Source: RUG14219 sp045538535
Lineage (GTDB): Bacteria; Cyanobacteriota; Vampirovibrionia; Gastranaerophilales; Gastranaerophilaceae
Direction of reading: 5' to 3'
Assembly: GCA_045538535.1 (NCBI GenBank)
Contig: JAZSRN010000024.1
Coordinates: 20,334-84,333, forward strand
Length of the DNA stretch: 64,000 nucleotides
Below, piece after piece: positions 36,116 through 46,565 of the stretch. The notes beneath the pieces were generated by a model that searched no databases, was not told where the DNA came from, and worked only from the letters and a program-made list of their open reading frames with translations. The position numbers were made by a program, and so were the translations under genes. Every line of letters begins with the position of its first letter. Positions within the stretch are counted from its first letter, which is position 1.

Positions 36116-38695
36116 TTGAAAAAAATATTAGTTATTTTGGCAATATGTTTAAGCTGTAACAACGTATACGCTCAAAACTTCAATGTCTATAAACTTGAAA
36201 ACGGACAAACCGTAGTAATTGAAGAAGTAAAAACAAATCCGATTGTAACCATTGATACTTGGGTTAAAACCGGTTCAATCAATGAAGATGACAAGAACAA
36301 CGGTGTATCACACTTTTTAGAACACCTTTTCTTCAAGGGCTCGACAAACCACGCACCGGGAGAGTTTGACAAAATTTTAGAAACAAAAGGAGCAATTAAC
36401 AATGCCGCCACAAGTAAAGACTTCACCCACTATTATATAACAATCCCATCAAAAGACTTCGATTTAGCGTTGGAAATGCATTCAGATATGCTTTTGAACC
36501 CTCTTGTTCCAAGAAAAGAAATGGAAAAAGAGCGTAAAGTTGTATTAGAAGAAATTTCAAAAGATGCTAACAATCCTAGTTCAATTGTTTTTGATAATTT
36601 AGTTAAAATGATGTACAAAACACACCCATACAAACGCAAAGTCATTGGAACCAGCGAAATAATAGAAACCATCCCTCGCGATGAGATATTAGATTATTAC
36701 AACAAATTCTACAAACCGTCTAATATGGTTACGGTAATCGTTGGTGACGTAAATTCAGAAGAAGTTTTAAAAAAGATAAAAAACAGTTTCAATAGTTCCG
36801 CAGAAAAGACCGAAAAAATAACATACGAAAAAGAAAAACCATTAACACAACAAGCACGTATAGTTGAACATTTCCCGACAACATCCGGATACATGTTAAT
36901 CGGTTTTAGAGGCGTTGATATTGACGGCAAAGATTCGTATGCTCTCGATATTTTAGCAACCGTTTTAGGCCAAGGTCGTACTTCTATTTTCTACAAAGAA
37001 ATTAAAGATAACAAACAATTGGCATATTCCATAGGCGCTTCAAATGCAGGCTTTAAAGATGATGGCATCTTCTACATTTCAGCCAATTTCACTCCGGACA
37101 AATTAGAAAAATTAGAAGAAGAGATTTTTAATCAAATATCTAAAATCCAAAAAAACGGCATTTCTCAAGAACAATTAAAAACCGCCCAAAATATGATTGA
37201 ACGCGACACTTTTTATGCCAGAGAATCAATTTCAAACATTGCAAATGAAATAGGTTATGTTTTTGTGACAACAGATGACATAAAATATTACAAAAACTAT
37301 ATTGAAAACATTAAAAACGTTACACTAAGTGATGTAAAAAGAGTTGCAAACAAATACTTAAACCAAAATCAATCAGCGGTTTCAATATTAATACCTGAAC
37401 CCACAAAAGAAGTTTCTATATCAAACATAAAAACATCAACACCGGATGCAAAATTAATTTCTTCATATAACGGGACTGAAAAATACACACTTGCAAACGG
37501 TGCAACCCTTTTGTACACACAAAACAACATTAATGATATTGTTGCGATAAATATTCAAGCCAAAGGCGGAGAATTTTTAGAGGAAAAAATAGGCGCCGCA
37601 ACAGTAATGAATTCAATATTACTAAAAGGCACACAAAAATATACAAAAGATGAGTTAGCAAACATCTTGGAAGACAACGGGATAAAAATAAATTCCGGAC
37701 TAAAAGGAGATATCCTTTCAATTACGGTTTTAACAACTCGCAATGAATATGAAAAAACATTGGAAATTTTAGACGAAATATTTAACCATGCAATTTTAGA
37801 TGATTACGAAATCAACAAAGCAATTTCAGAAAAAATAAGTAAAATCAAAAAAAACCGAGATATACCACTTAACATTGCTATTGAAGAATACAAATCTTTA
37901 ATTTACGAAAATTCTGTATATTCAAATACATCTAAAATTTTAGAAAAAGCATTACCTGAAATTACTCGAGATAATGTCGAAATGTATTATAATACAATTT
38001 TTGATGCACAAAATATAGTTATCTCAATAAACGGCAGTGTTGACAAAACACTCACACAAAAAGCATTTACAAAAATGTTTGCAACCAAAAGTAACAAAGC
38101 ATTTAATTATCAAAATTACTCAGCAACAATAACGCCAATCACATCTCCTAAAACATCTGTGAAACAAATAAAAGATTTAAAAACCGATTGGATAATTTTA
38201 GGTTGGCAAACCGCAGGACTTGACAATCTTAAAGATTGGGCAACATTACAAGTTATTGATACAATTTTAGGAACGGGCATGAGTTCACGAATGTTTAAAA
38301 ATCTACGTGATAAAGAAGGTTTAGCATATCAGTTAGGCTCAGAATACGGAGCAAATATTCTACGCGGAGCCTTCATTATGTACATAGGAACAAACCCGGA
38401 GACTCTAGATAAAGCAAAAGATATGATGTTCAAAGAAATTTACACCCTCAAACGAGAATTTGTATCTAACAAAGAATTAGCAGACGCAAAAGAAAAGTTA
38501 ATAGGAAGATATGTCTTATCTCAAGAAACAAATTTAGACAAAGCCTCAACAGTGGCTTGGTTTGAAACTTCCGGCAGAGGTTATGATTTTGACAAAGAAT
38601 ACACAAAATTAATAAATTCTGTAACGGTTTCAGACATTATAGAAGTTGCAAATAAATATTTTAATAACAATTATGTACTTTCAATCGTAAAATAA
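36116..38695 (+). CDS. Secreted M16-family zinc peptidase
   Basis: 859 residues from a TTG at 36116, which has GGGGA upstream and gives a clean signal peptide (KKILVILAICLSCNNVYA). A GTG at 36089 is also in frame but adds a charged extension. The active site is the inverted zinc motif HFLEHLFFKG with a downstream glutamate in the EMEKERKVVLEEI helix. A second, inactive M16 half begins near residue 445, so this is the two-half, single-chain form. It should degrade peptides or process exported proteins in the periplasm. Confidence 0.9.
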   Translation: MKKILVILAICLSCNNVYAQNFNVYKLENGQTVVIEEVKTNPIVTIDTWVKTGSINEDDKNNGVSHFLEHLFFKGSTNHAPGEFDKILETKGAINNAATSKDFTHYYITIPSKDFDLALEMHSDMLLNPLVPRKEMEKERKVVLEEISKDANNPSSIVFDNLVKMMYKTHPYKRKVIGTSEIIETIPRDEILDYYNKFYKPSNMVTVIVGDVNSEEVLKKIKNSFNSSAEKTEKITYEKEKPLTQQARIVEHFPTTSGYMLIGFRGVDIDGKDSYALDILATVLGQGRTSIFYKEIKDNKQLAYSIGASNAGFKDDGIFYISANFTPDKLEKLEEEIFNQISKIQKNGISQEQLKTAQNMIERDTFYARESISNIANEIGYVFVTTDDIKYYKNYIENIKNVTLSDVKRVANKYLNQNQSAVSILIPEPTKEVSISNIKTSTPDAKLISSYNGTEKYTLANGATLLYTQNNINDIVAINIQAKGGEFLEEKIGAATVMNSILLKGTQKYTKDELANILEDNGIKINSGLKGDILSITVLTTRNEYEKTLEILDEIFNHAILDDYEINKAISEKISKIKKNRDIPLNIAIEEYKSLIYENSVYSNTSKILEKALPEITRDNVEMYYNTIFDAQNIVISINGSVDKTLTQKAFTKMFATKSNKAFNYQNYSATITPITSPKTSVKQIKDLKTDWIILGWQTAGLDNLKDWATLQVIDTILGTGMSSRMFKNLRDKEGLAYQLGSEYGANILRGAFIMYIGTNPETLDKAKDMMFKEIYTLKREFVSNKELADAKEKLIGRYVLSQETNLDKASTVAWFETSGRGYDFDKEYTKLINSVTVSDIIEVANKYFNNNYVLSIVK

Positions 38696-38789
38696 TTAAA
38701 CAATTTTACAAATAGTAATGATTACACCATTAGAATATTTCTGTATTATAATTAGATTGTTAAAATAGGAATAGATTAGGGATAGAGAT

Positions 38790-40184
38790 TTGGATAAAAA
38801 GAATTATTATTTTATAGCAATAGGTGGAGTCGGGATGAGCGGACTCGCAAAATATTTACTAGAAAACGGATATAATGTTGCCGGCTCTGATATCTCCGAA
38901 AGTAAATATACAAAACAATTGAAAGAATTAGGCGCAACGATTCATATCGGACACAAAGCTGAAAATATAACACCAAATTCAGTTGTAGTAGCTAGTACAG
39001 CAATAAAAGAAACTAATGTTGAAATCATAAAAGCAAAAGAACTCGGGTTACAGATTTATCACCGTTCAGATTTATTAGCTGAAATATCACGTTTTGGCAA
39101 ATTTTTTATTGGTTACGCAGGAACACATGGAAAAACTACTACGAGCGGATTGGCCTCTTATGTGATGAATATGGCAAACCTTGAACCTTCGTATGTCGTT
39201 GGTGGTATTTTGCCCGAAATAAACAACAATGCTCAATGCGTAAACGGACAACATTTTATTGCCGAACTTGACGAAAGTGACGGAACAATAATAAAATATT
39301 CACCAAATATTTCGGTCATAAACAACCTTGAAGCCGACCATTTAGATTTTTACAAAAATGGTTTACAATCAATTTTAGAAACTTTTACAACATTTTTGAA
39401 CGGACTTAAAACTGGAGCAAAAATTCTTGCAAATTCAGATAACGAAGGCGTAAAGCAACTTATAAAAATGAACCCGCATAAGCCCTTTATTACATACGGA
39501 TTAAATAACAATGCTGATTATGTAGCGAAAAACATTAATTACAATTCGGAATATACAACTTTTGACATTTATTATAAAGGCGAATATTTAACGGATTTAA
39601 AAATAATTTTGAGAGGCGAATTCAATGTCTACAACGCTTTGGCCGTACTTGCAAGTTTAAATGAAGCCGGTATAGACATCAATCTCATTAAACCGTATTT
39701 CGCAACATTTAGCGGAATGGGTAGACGCTTTCAAAAAATCGGAGAAATCGACGGTATAACGATTTACGATGATTATGCACATCACCCGACAGAAATAAAA
39801 GCAACATTATCTTCAACTGTCGGCATGAAAGATAAACGAATCGTTGCAATATTCCAACCGCATAGGTATACCAGATTACAAAGTCTTTGGAATGAGTTTT
39901 TACAATCGTTTTCTAATGTAGACAAACTCATAGTAACAGATGTTTATGCCGCATCAGAAAACGAAATTGAGGGGGTTAACGCTTGTAACTTCATAAAAGA
40001 CTTAAAAGAAAAATTCCCAAATTTGGAATGCGAACACTTATCAGGCGATATGCAAGCAGTTGCGGATAAATTATACCCACAGTTAAAAGTAAACGATATT
40101 GTAATAGGACTTGGCGCCGGAACAATCACAGAACTTGGCAAAAAACTTATTGAACTTGGTAAAGGAGCAACGATTGGTTGTTGA
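38790..40184 (+). CDS. murC: UDP-N-acetylmuramate-L-alanine ligase
   Basis: 464 residues. GGVGMSGLAKYLLENG binds the UDP-sugar end, and GYAGTHGKTTTSGLASY is the ATP P-loop (about residues 109-125), followed by ELDESDGT and YDDYAHHPTEIKATL. It adds L-Ala to UDP-MurNAc. TTG start with AGGGA upstream. First gene of murC-murB-ddl-ftsQ, a classical division/cell-wall order. Confidence 0.96.
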   Translation: MDKKNYYFIAIGGVGMSGLAKYLLENGYNVAGSDISESKYTKQLKELGATIHIGHKAENITPNSVVVASTAIKETNVEIIKAKELGLQIYHRSDLLAEISRFGKFFIGYAGTHGKTTTSGLASYVMNMANLEPSYVVGGILPEINNNAQCVNGQHFIAELDESDGTIIKYSPNISVINNLEADHLDFYKNGLQSILETFTTFLNGLKTGAKILANSDNEGVKQLIKMNPHKPFITYGLNNNADYVAKNINYNSEYTTFDIYYKGEYLTDLKIILRGEFNVYNALAVLASLNEAGIDINLIKPYFATFSGMGRRFQKIGEIDGITIYDDYAHHPTEIKATLSSTVGMKDKRIVAIFQPHRYTRLQSLWNEFLQSFSNVDKLIVTDVYAASENEIEGVNACNFIKDLKEKFPNLECEHLSGDMQAVADKLYPQLKVNDIVIGLGAGTITELGKKLIELGKGATIGC

Positions 40185-41067
40185 ATGTCATAATAATTTT
40201 AATATAAAAAATATGACAACCTTCAAAGTTGGAGGCATTGTAGATTGTGTGTATTTTCCTAAAAACATTGACGAATTTTTGACAATACCACAACCATACA
40301 AAGTGTTTGGAGGATTATCCAACACTATTATTTCTACTGATGGTTATTCTGGTACCTTGGTATTAACGTGCAAAATGGATAAAATAGAATTTAACGGCCC
40401 AAATCTGATTGTAGGATGTGGCGTTCGAGGGCCTAAACTTGCACAAGAAGCTTGTAAAAGAGGCCTTTCCGGATTGGAATTTATGATTGGATTTCCGGGC
40501 AGCATCGGTGGAGAAGTATTTATGAACGCATCTGCTAACGGTCAAGCAATTTCGGATTGCATAAAATCCGTAACATTATTTTCTCCACAAAAAGGTGTCT
40601 TTAAATACACCAAAGAACAAATGGAATTTGAATACCGTAAATCGGTTTGCCAAAGAGAAAAATTTATAGTATTGGAAGCCGAATTTGAATTAGCAAACAA
40701 GAATATTCAAGATATTGAAACTCAAATGACAAAAAATCTGGAATTTCGGAAAAATCATCAACCATCTCTAAAATTACCTAATTGTGGAAGCGTTTTTAGA
40801 AATCCTATCGGCGATTCGGCGGGTAGACTATTAGATGACGTAGGTGCAAAAGAATTTGCCGTTGGTGGTTGCAAAGTTTGGGAACATCACGCGAATTTTA
40901 TTGTAAACACAAATGATGCGACATCATTAGACATTTTAAATTTAATGTGTTTAATGAAAAATAAAGTTAAAGAAAAACACGATATAGATTTGTTTCCGGA
41001 AGTTTTTTATCTCGGGAACAAAAACAAAGATGAGGAAGAGTTATGCAAAATATTATATCAAAAGTAA
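40174..41067 (+). CDS. murB: UDP-N-acetylenolpyruvoylglucosamine reductase
   Basis: 297 residues from a TTG at 40174 with AAAGGAG six bases upstream, overlapping murC by 11 bases; earlier in-frame starts would overlap much more. FAD-binding TTFKVGGIVDC and GFPGSIGGEVFMNASANG, the catalytic serine region LPNCGSVFRNP and the final glutamate region DLFPEV mark MurB. It reduces the enolpyruvyl group to UDP-MurNAc. Confidence 0.93.
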   Translation: MVVECHNNFNIKNMTTFKVGGIVDCVYFPKNIDEFLTIPQPYKVFGGLSNTIISTDGYSGTLVLTCKMDKIEFNGPNLIVGCGVRGPKLAQEACKRGLSGLEFMIGFPGSIGGEVFMNASANGQAISDCIKSVTLFSPQKGVFKYTKEQMEFEYRKSVCQREKFIVLEAEFELANKNIQDIETQMTKNLEFRKNHQPSLKLPNCGSVFRNPIGDSAGRLLDDVGAKEFAVGGCKVWEHHANFIVNTNDATSLDILNLMCLMKNKVKEKHDIDLFPEVFYLGNKNKDEEELCKILYQK

Positions 41068-41993
41068 ACAAAGAAGCTAAAATCGCAGTTTTGGCCGGTG
41101 GTATGTCTTCAGAACGTGAAGTTTCAATGCGTTCGGGCAAAAATTGCTTTGAAGCGCTACAAAGATTAGGTTATAAAAACTCTCAATTAGTAATCGTTGA
41201 CGAAAATATTGCGCAAACACTCAAGGCTGGAGAATTTGATTTTGCGTACAATGCTCTTCATGGCAAATACGGAGAAGACGGCTGCGTTCAAGGGATTTTA
41301 GAAATCTTAAAAATCCCATACACCGGATGCGGAGTTATGGCATCTTCTATTTGTATGAACAAAGAATACACCAAAAGAATTTTATCAACTTGCAAAGAAA
41401 TTCCCCTTATCAAATCTGTTTTTGTTAAAAAAGGTGATAATGTAAAAGAAGTAACAAAAGATTTGCAGTACCCACTCATAACAAAACCGGTTTCGGAAGG
41501 TTCAAGTTTTGGTATGACTAAAGTTAACACACCGGAAGAATTGGAAAAAGCTTACGAAGAAGCTGTCAAATATAACGACGATGTTTTAATAGAAGAGTAT
41601 TTGGATGGAATTTGTTCTACTGTCGGGGTTTTAGAAGGAACAAACGGACTTTTTGCAACTGAAATTCTAGAACTAAGACCAAAAAACGAATGGTATGATT
41701 ATGAAGCAAAATATACAAAAGGAATGACCGAATTTGTATTACCGGCAGAATTATCCCCCGAATTAACGTCAAAAGTAAAATCGCTTGCCATAAAAGCTTT
41801 TGAACTTGCCGGCTGTAGCGGAGTTTCAAGAGTTGATTTTCATATTGTAAATGGAATTCCTTATATTTTGGAAATCAATACCAGCCCTGGAATGACAGAA
41901 ACCAGTGATTTGCCGGCTCAAGCAGCAGCAATGGGCATTAATTATGACAATCTCGTACAATTGATATTAAACAGTGTAGGATTAAACAAATAA
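41043..41993 (+). CDS. ddl: D-alanine-D-alanine ligase
   Basis: 316 residues with an ATP-grasp fold: LAGGMSSEREVSMRSG, ALHGKYGEDGCVQGILE, KPVSEGSSFGM, and the metal-binding end SRVDFHIVNGIPYILEINTS. It joins D-Ala made by the racemase at 6106. It overlaps the murB end by 25 bases, and GAGGAAGAG upstream of the ATG lies inside murB. Confidence 0.95.
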   Translation: MQNIISKVNKEAKIAVLAGGMSSEREVSMRSGKNCFEALQRLGYKNSQLVIVDENIAQTLKAGEFDFAYNALHGKYGEDGCVQGILEILKIPYTGCGVMASSICMNKEYTKRILSTCKEIPLIKSVFVKKGDNVKEVTKDLQYPLITKPVSEGSSFGMTKVNTPEELEKAYEEAVKYNDDVLIEEYLDGICSTVGVLEGTNGLFATEILELRPKNEWYDYEAKYTKGMTEFVLPAELSPELTSKVKSLAIKAFELAGCSGVSRVDFHIVNGIPYILEINTSPGMTETSDLPAQAAAMGINYDNLVQLILNSVGLNK

Positions 41994-42845
41994 ATGAGTG
42001 AAATTCAACCGGAAACAGAACAAAAAATTAAAAATATTAAACGTGAACGAAAAGTAATAAAAGGGCGTTTACGCAAAGAAAGAATTCGCTTTTTAGTAAA
42101 ATTTTTAACAACGTTAGGGCTTGTTGCCGGCGTACTGGGATTTATAAAACTGGATGGATTGTACATGAATCCAAAGGCTTTTCAGCACATTGAAAACACA
42201 AGTGTAGAAATTATAAACAATCGAATTGTTCCTACGCATAAAATTCGAACCGTTTTACAATCAGTTCAACCTCCTCAAGGTTGCATACTTTTTGCCCGAA
42301 CTGTAGAAATAAAAGAAAAACTAAAACAACTTGACCCAATAGAAGATATACACATCAGAAGGTATGCTTTCCCTGCAAGATTGCAAATTATTGTGCGAGA
42401 AAGCACACCAGTAATAACGATTGCTCCCGGCACAGATAAAAAACATGTCGCATACTTTACGGACAAAGGCAAAATTATAGGACAAGAATATTTGCCTTTG
42501 CATAATAGCTTTAAAACACTTTTAGTACTTTCCTACGGGAACAAGGGCGATGATTACTACAAATGGACACCTGAAAAAATCAAAGAATTACAGAAACTTG
42601 CCGCTTATATTGAAGCATACACAAAAGAACCCGTTGAATATATTGATTGCCGAAATCCTGAAGAAATTTTTGTCAAAGTTCCGACTTGGAACATTAGGAT
42701 AGGAAAATTAGATAGTGGTCTGTATGACAGAATAAAAATTCTGCCATCAATAATTGCGGCACAAATAAATATTGACACCTCTAAAATTCAATATATTGAT
42801 TTAATCTGGGAAAACGTCCGATACCTAAAATTAAACGGAGAATAA
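41994..42845 (+). CDS. ftsQ: FtsQ-type cell division protein (POTRA)
   Basis: 283 residues. A basic cytoplasmic N-terminus is followed by one membrane helix (FLVKFLTTLGLVAGVLGFI, about 33-51) and a POTRA domain (IRTVLQS to IHIRRYAFPARLQIIVRES), then a beta domain. The ATG directly follows the ddl stop. Sequence identity to model FtsQ is expected to be low, so the call rests on topology, POTRA pattern and the murC-murB-ddl-ftsQ order. Confidence 0.82.
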   Translation: MSEIQPETEQKIKNIKRERKVIKGRLRKERIRFLVKFLTTLGLVAGVLGFIKLDGLYMNPKAFQHIENTSVEIINNRIVPTHKIRTVLQSVQPPQGCILFARTVEIKEKLKQLDPIEDIHIRRYAFPARLQIIVRESTPVITIAPGTDKKHVAYFTDKGKIIGQEYLPLHNSFKTLLVLSYGNKGDDYYKWTPEKIKELQKLAAYIEAYTKEPVEYIDCRNPEEIFVKVPTWNIRIGKLDSGLYDRIKILPSIIAAQINIDTSKIQYIDLIWENVRYLKLNGE

Positions 42846-42847
42846 AA

Positions 42848-44275
42848 ATGAACATATTTTTAGCACAAATAAAATTAAAAACCGCAAATTTTGATTACAA
42901 CTTTAAGGCCATAAACTCAGTACTAGCTGAAAATTCTGCAGATATATTTATATTTCCCCAAGCGGACATCGCAGACCTAGGTGGTAAAGATTTGTGCTTT
43001 GATGAAAAATGCCGCCTTAACCAAACTGAATTCTATCAAAAACTTGCACTATCAAATCCCACCAAAACTTTTTTGATTGGTGATATTTTGATACAAGATG
43101 GCGAAATATTTGAAACTAAAACCGGATTTTATGAAATTAACGGCCATAACATATATGTCTCAGATACATTTAAAGACGACATAATATGTGATTTATATGT
43201 TTTGGCTAAAAACCGATATTTTGCGCTAAATACATACAAAAATTTTATAAACAGCATTGAAACCGCTTGTAATTTTGTATATGTAAATACTATTGCAATG
43301 GCAGACGAAAACATTTATGCCGGTGGCAGTTTTGCCAAAAACCGATATAACGATATCGTTATGCAAATGCCTTTATGCGAAGAAAACGGATGCAATATAA
43401 ACTTTTCTTCCCCGATTAATTACAAAGAATATTCAAAAGAAGAACAATTACTAAAAGTTACAACATTTGCACTAAAAGAATACTGCGAAAATACCGGGTT
43501 TAAAAAAATTATTCTGGGACTTTCCGGCGGAATTGACAGTGCACTCACAGCCGCACTGGCAGCCAGAGCAATTGGTGCTGAAAATGTTTTAGGGATAATG
43601 CTTCCAAGCATGTTTTCTTCCCAAGGTTCTATTGATGATTCAGTTAAATTAGCACAAAACTTGGGTATTAAAACCGAAAAACACTCTATTGTTCCGATGT
43701 TTGATACTTTTATGGAAAAAATTGCACACGAAACTCTTGATACCTCAGGCAAAGAAAATTTAGCGGTTGAAAATTTACAAGCTAGATTAAGAGGGCTTAT
43801 TCTGATGTTTTTCTCCAATAGAGACAACCGCCTTTTGCTTTCTACCAGCAACAAATCGGAAATGGCAATGGGTTACGGAACCTTATATGGTGATATGGCT
43901 GGCGGACTAAATTTGTTAGCTGATATGACTAAAACAAATGTTTATGCTCTATCAAATTATATCAACAAAGATGGTGAAGTAATTCCACAAGAAATCATTG
44001 ACAAAGCTCCTTCCGCCGAATTAAGACCAAACCAAAAAGACCAAGACAGTCTTCCAGATTACGAGGTTTTGGACGATATTTTGGAAATGTATTTAGAACA
44101 AGGCTATTCCATTTCTGAAATTAGCGAAAAATACGACAAAAACTTAGTTGAAAAAATCATCAAAAAGGTTTATCGTTCTCAATTCAAAAGACATCAAGCT
44201 TGTTTAGGGATAAGGCTTACTGAACGTTCTTTTACCAATGGAATTAATTTACCTATTTTACAGAATTGTTATTAA
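42848..44275 (+). CDS. nadE: NAD+ synthetase with a degenerate nitrilase domain
   Basis: 475 residues. The C-terminal synthetase is intact: P-loop LGLSGGIDSALTAALAAR (about 223-240), STSNKSEMAMGYGT, PSAELRPNQKDQDSLPDY. The N-terminal glutaminase (nitrilase) domain still ends with VNTIAMADENIYAGGS, but its catalytic residues look lost: the usual PEL glutamate is PQA (Q38), the loop with the catalytic lysine is absent, and the ICED cysteine position reads YVSD (S105). The protein is therefore probably ammonia-dependent or uses another glutaminase. Confidence 0.88.
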   Translation: MNIFLAQIKLKTANFDYNFKAINSVLAENSADIFIFPQADIADLGGKDLCFDEKCRLNQTEFYQKLALSNPTKTFLIGDILIQDGEIFETKTGFYEINGHNIYVSDTFKDDIICDLYVLAKNRYFALNTYKNFINSIETACNFVYVNTIAMADENIYAGGSFAKNRYNDIVMQMPLCEENGCNINFSSPINYKEYSKEEQLLKVTTFALKEYCENTGFKKIILGLSGGIDSALTAALAARAIGAENVLGIMLPSMFSSQGSIDDSVKLAQNLGIKTEKHSIVPMFDTFMEKIAHETLDTSGKENLAVENLQARLRGLILMFFSNRDNRLLLSTSNKSEMAMGYGTLYGDMAGGLNLLADMTKTNVYALSNYINKDGEVIPQEIIDKAPSAELRPNQKDQDSLPDYEVLDDILEMYLEQGYSISEISEKYDKNLVEKIIKKVYRSQFKRHQACLGIRLTERSFTNGINLPILQNCY

Positions 44276-44290
44276 TAAATAAAATATAAA

Positions 44291-44322
44291 AAATGCTTTA
44301 GGAATTTAATCCTAAAGCATTT
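44291..44322. terminator. Bidirectional terminator after nadE
   Basis: AAATGCTTTAGGA (44291-44303) pairs perfectly with TCCTAAAGCATTT (44310-44322) around a six-base loop, with T-runs on both strands. It serves convergent nadE and the acetyl-CoA synthetase gene. Confidence 0.92.
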
Positions 44323-44345
44323 TTATTTGGTTCAATTTTATCGGT

Positions 44346-46505
44346 TTAGCATGAACAAGAACACGCACCACAGTTGCAAGAAAGTGCTTCTTTAGCTTCT
44401 TCCAATCTAACTTTAATACGGCCGTCAACGGCAATGCCTTCACCAGTTTTCTCAGAAATTAACAATGGGTTAATATCTAATTCGTCAATGAATTTGAAAT
44501 CTGAAACTAATTGAGACAATCTCAACAATGTTTCTTCAATTTGATCCATTTGTGCCGGTGTAGTACCTCTTGCACCTTCCAACAATTTGTATGCTTTTAC
44601 TGATTTAATCATTTCTTTAGCATCTATATCAGTTAGAGGAGCAATTCTGAAAGTTACATCTTTCATAACTTCAATAAATACACCACCTAAACCAAACATC
44701 ATCATTGGTCCGTATTGAGGGTCTGTTGCAATACCACAAACCATTTCTCTGTTTCCTTTTACCATTTCTTGAATAATTACACCTTCAAGACCGTCAATAA
44801 GTCCTTTTTCAGTTAATTTTGAAATCAAGTCTTGATATTCGGCTCTCAATTGTTCTTCGGATTGAATATTTACTCTTACACCGCCAACATCAGTTTTGTG
44901 TGAAGTTGTTTTTGAAGTCATTTTCATAACTACCGGGTAACCGATTGAGTTACCAACCGTTACAACTTCTTCTTCTGTTGTCGCAAATCCAGATTTACAT
45001 ACTCTGATACCATAAGCATCAAGAACGTCAATAGATTCACGAGTAGTCAATTGAGCACGTCCTTCTTTTAGAGATTGTTTAATTATGCTTTCAGCTTTTG
45101 CTTTATCAACCGCATAAGATTTTATTTCTCCAACCGGTCTTTCTTGCCAAATTCTTTGTTGATTTAATCTCAAGAAACCTTCTGCAGCTTCTTCAGCATA
45201 CATAAAGAACGGCATATTAACTTCCAAATTAGAAATTTCTGTAAAGAATTCATTTTTAGTCATAAATACACCAATAACCGGTTTTTGAGGATATTTTTTC
45301 TTAATTTCCATAACTGCTTTTGCAACGTCAATATCTTTCAATCCCAAGAACGGCAAGTAAATTACCATAATCATATCAACATTTTCATCAGCAATAACTG
45401 TTTCAAGAGTTTGTTGATAGTGTTCGATAGGTGCTGATGCAATCATGTCGATAGGGTTTTTAACAGAAGCAGCAGATGGCAAGAAACTACGTAATTTTTC
45501 TTTTGTTGCATCTGTAATTTGAGCCATTTGCATTCCATTTTCACAAATAGCATCAGTTGCCATGATACCAGGGCCACCTGAGTTTGTAATAATTGCAACT
45601 CTGTCACCTTTTGGAATAGGGCAGTTAGCAAAAACTTTTGCAGTTGAGAATAAATTTTTCAAAGAATATTCTCTTATTACACCTGATTGAGCAAGAAGAG
45701 CATTCGCTGCTTTATCTGCACCGGCCAAAGATCCAGTGTGAGAAGAAGCTGCTGATGCACCTGCTGCAGAACGACCTGCTTTTAGCGCAAGAACCGGTTT
45801 TTTCTTAGAAATTCTTGAAGCTAATTTTCTAAAGTTTGCAGGGTTTTGAATTGATTCCATGTAAAGAAGAATTTGATCAACATCTTCTTCATTTTCCCAA
45901 TATTCAAGGGCAGTTTCTGCGTTAACATCGGCTTGGTTTCCGATTGAAATAAATTGAGCAAAACCTAAGTTAAGGTCTTTCAAAATATTCAATATACCAC
46001 CGCCTAAAGCACCTGATTGAGAAACAAAACCGATGTGTCCGCGTTCTGGTAATGCTTCAGCGAATGTTGCATCCATAGACACAGCCGGATCAGTGTTAAG
46101 AACACCCAAACAGTTAGGGCCAACACATCTCATACCATATTCTCTAACTTTAGCCAACAATTGTTTTTCGGCCTCAGCACCTTCTGCACCAGTTTCTTTA
46201 AAACCGGCAGTAATAATACATAAACCTTTTATTCCTTTTGCGTGACATTGATCAATTGTATCCAAAACAAATTTAGCATTTACAACGATAACTGCCAAAT
46301 CTACTTCACCTGGAATTTCCGCAATTGAAGTATATGCTTGAAAACCTTCAATAATTCCGCCTTTTGGATTTACAGGATAAACATTCCCCGTAAATTTGTA
46401 ATCTCTCAATCTTTGCATAATTTCAGAACCAATTGTTTTTGGCTTTGTTGACGCACCAACTACAGCAATTGATTTTGGTTTCATGATTTTGTCTAAAATG
46501 CTCAT
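44346..46505 (-). CDS. Acetate-CoA ligase (ADP-forming), fused alpha-beta, with a Cys-rich tail
   Basis: 719 residues. The CoA-binding and ligase part (SIAVVGASTKPKTIGSEIM; phosphorylated histidine in SSHTGSLAGAD, about 257) is fused to an ATP-grasp part (GYPVVMKMTSKTTSHKTDVG). It converts acetyl-CoA, ADP and phosphate to acetate and ATP, a substrate-level energy step in anaerobes that fits with adhE. It ends in a cysteine cluster CNCGACSCSC (C710, 712, 715, 717, 719), not part of the usual fold. AAGGAAAG precedes the ATG. Confidence 0.92.
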   Translation of the reverse strand: MSILDKIMKPKSIAVVGASTKPKTIGSEIMQRLRDYKFTGNVYPVNPKGGIIEGFQAYTSIAEIPGEVDLAVIVVNAKFVLDTIDQCHAKGIKGLCIITAGFKETGAEGAEAEKQLLAKVREYGMRCVGPNCLGVLNTDPAVSMDATFAEALPERGHIGFVSQSGALGGGILNILKDLNLGFAQFISIGNQADVNAETALEYWENEEDVDQILLYMESIQNPANFRKLASRISKKKPVLALKAGRSAAGASAASSHTGSLAGADKAANALLAQSGVIREYSLKNLFSTAKVFANCPIPKGDRVAIITNSGGPGIMATDAICENGMQMAQITDATKEKLRSFLPSAASVKNPIDMIASAPIEHYQQTLETVIADENVDMIMVIYLPFLGLKDIDVAKAVMEIKKKYPQKPVIGVFMTKNEFFTEISNLEVNMPFFMYAEEAAEGFLRLNQQRIWQERPVGEIKSYAVDKAKAESIIKQSLKEGRAQLTTRESIDVLDAYGIRVCKSGFATTEEEVVTVGNSIGYPVVMKMTSKTTSHKTDVGGVRVNIQSEEQLRAEYQDLISKLTEKGLIDGLEGVIIQEMVKGNREMVCGIATDPQYGPMMMFGLGGVFIEVMKDVTFRIAPLTDIDAKEMIKSVKAYKLLEGARGTTPAQMDQIEETLLRLSQLVSDFKFIDELDINPLLISEKTGEGIAVDGRIKVRLEEAKEALSCNCGACSCSC

Positions 46506-46565
46506 TTATCTTTCCTTTCCTTGTATATTAAACATATACAACTTATTAACACTCATTTATACTTA

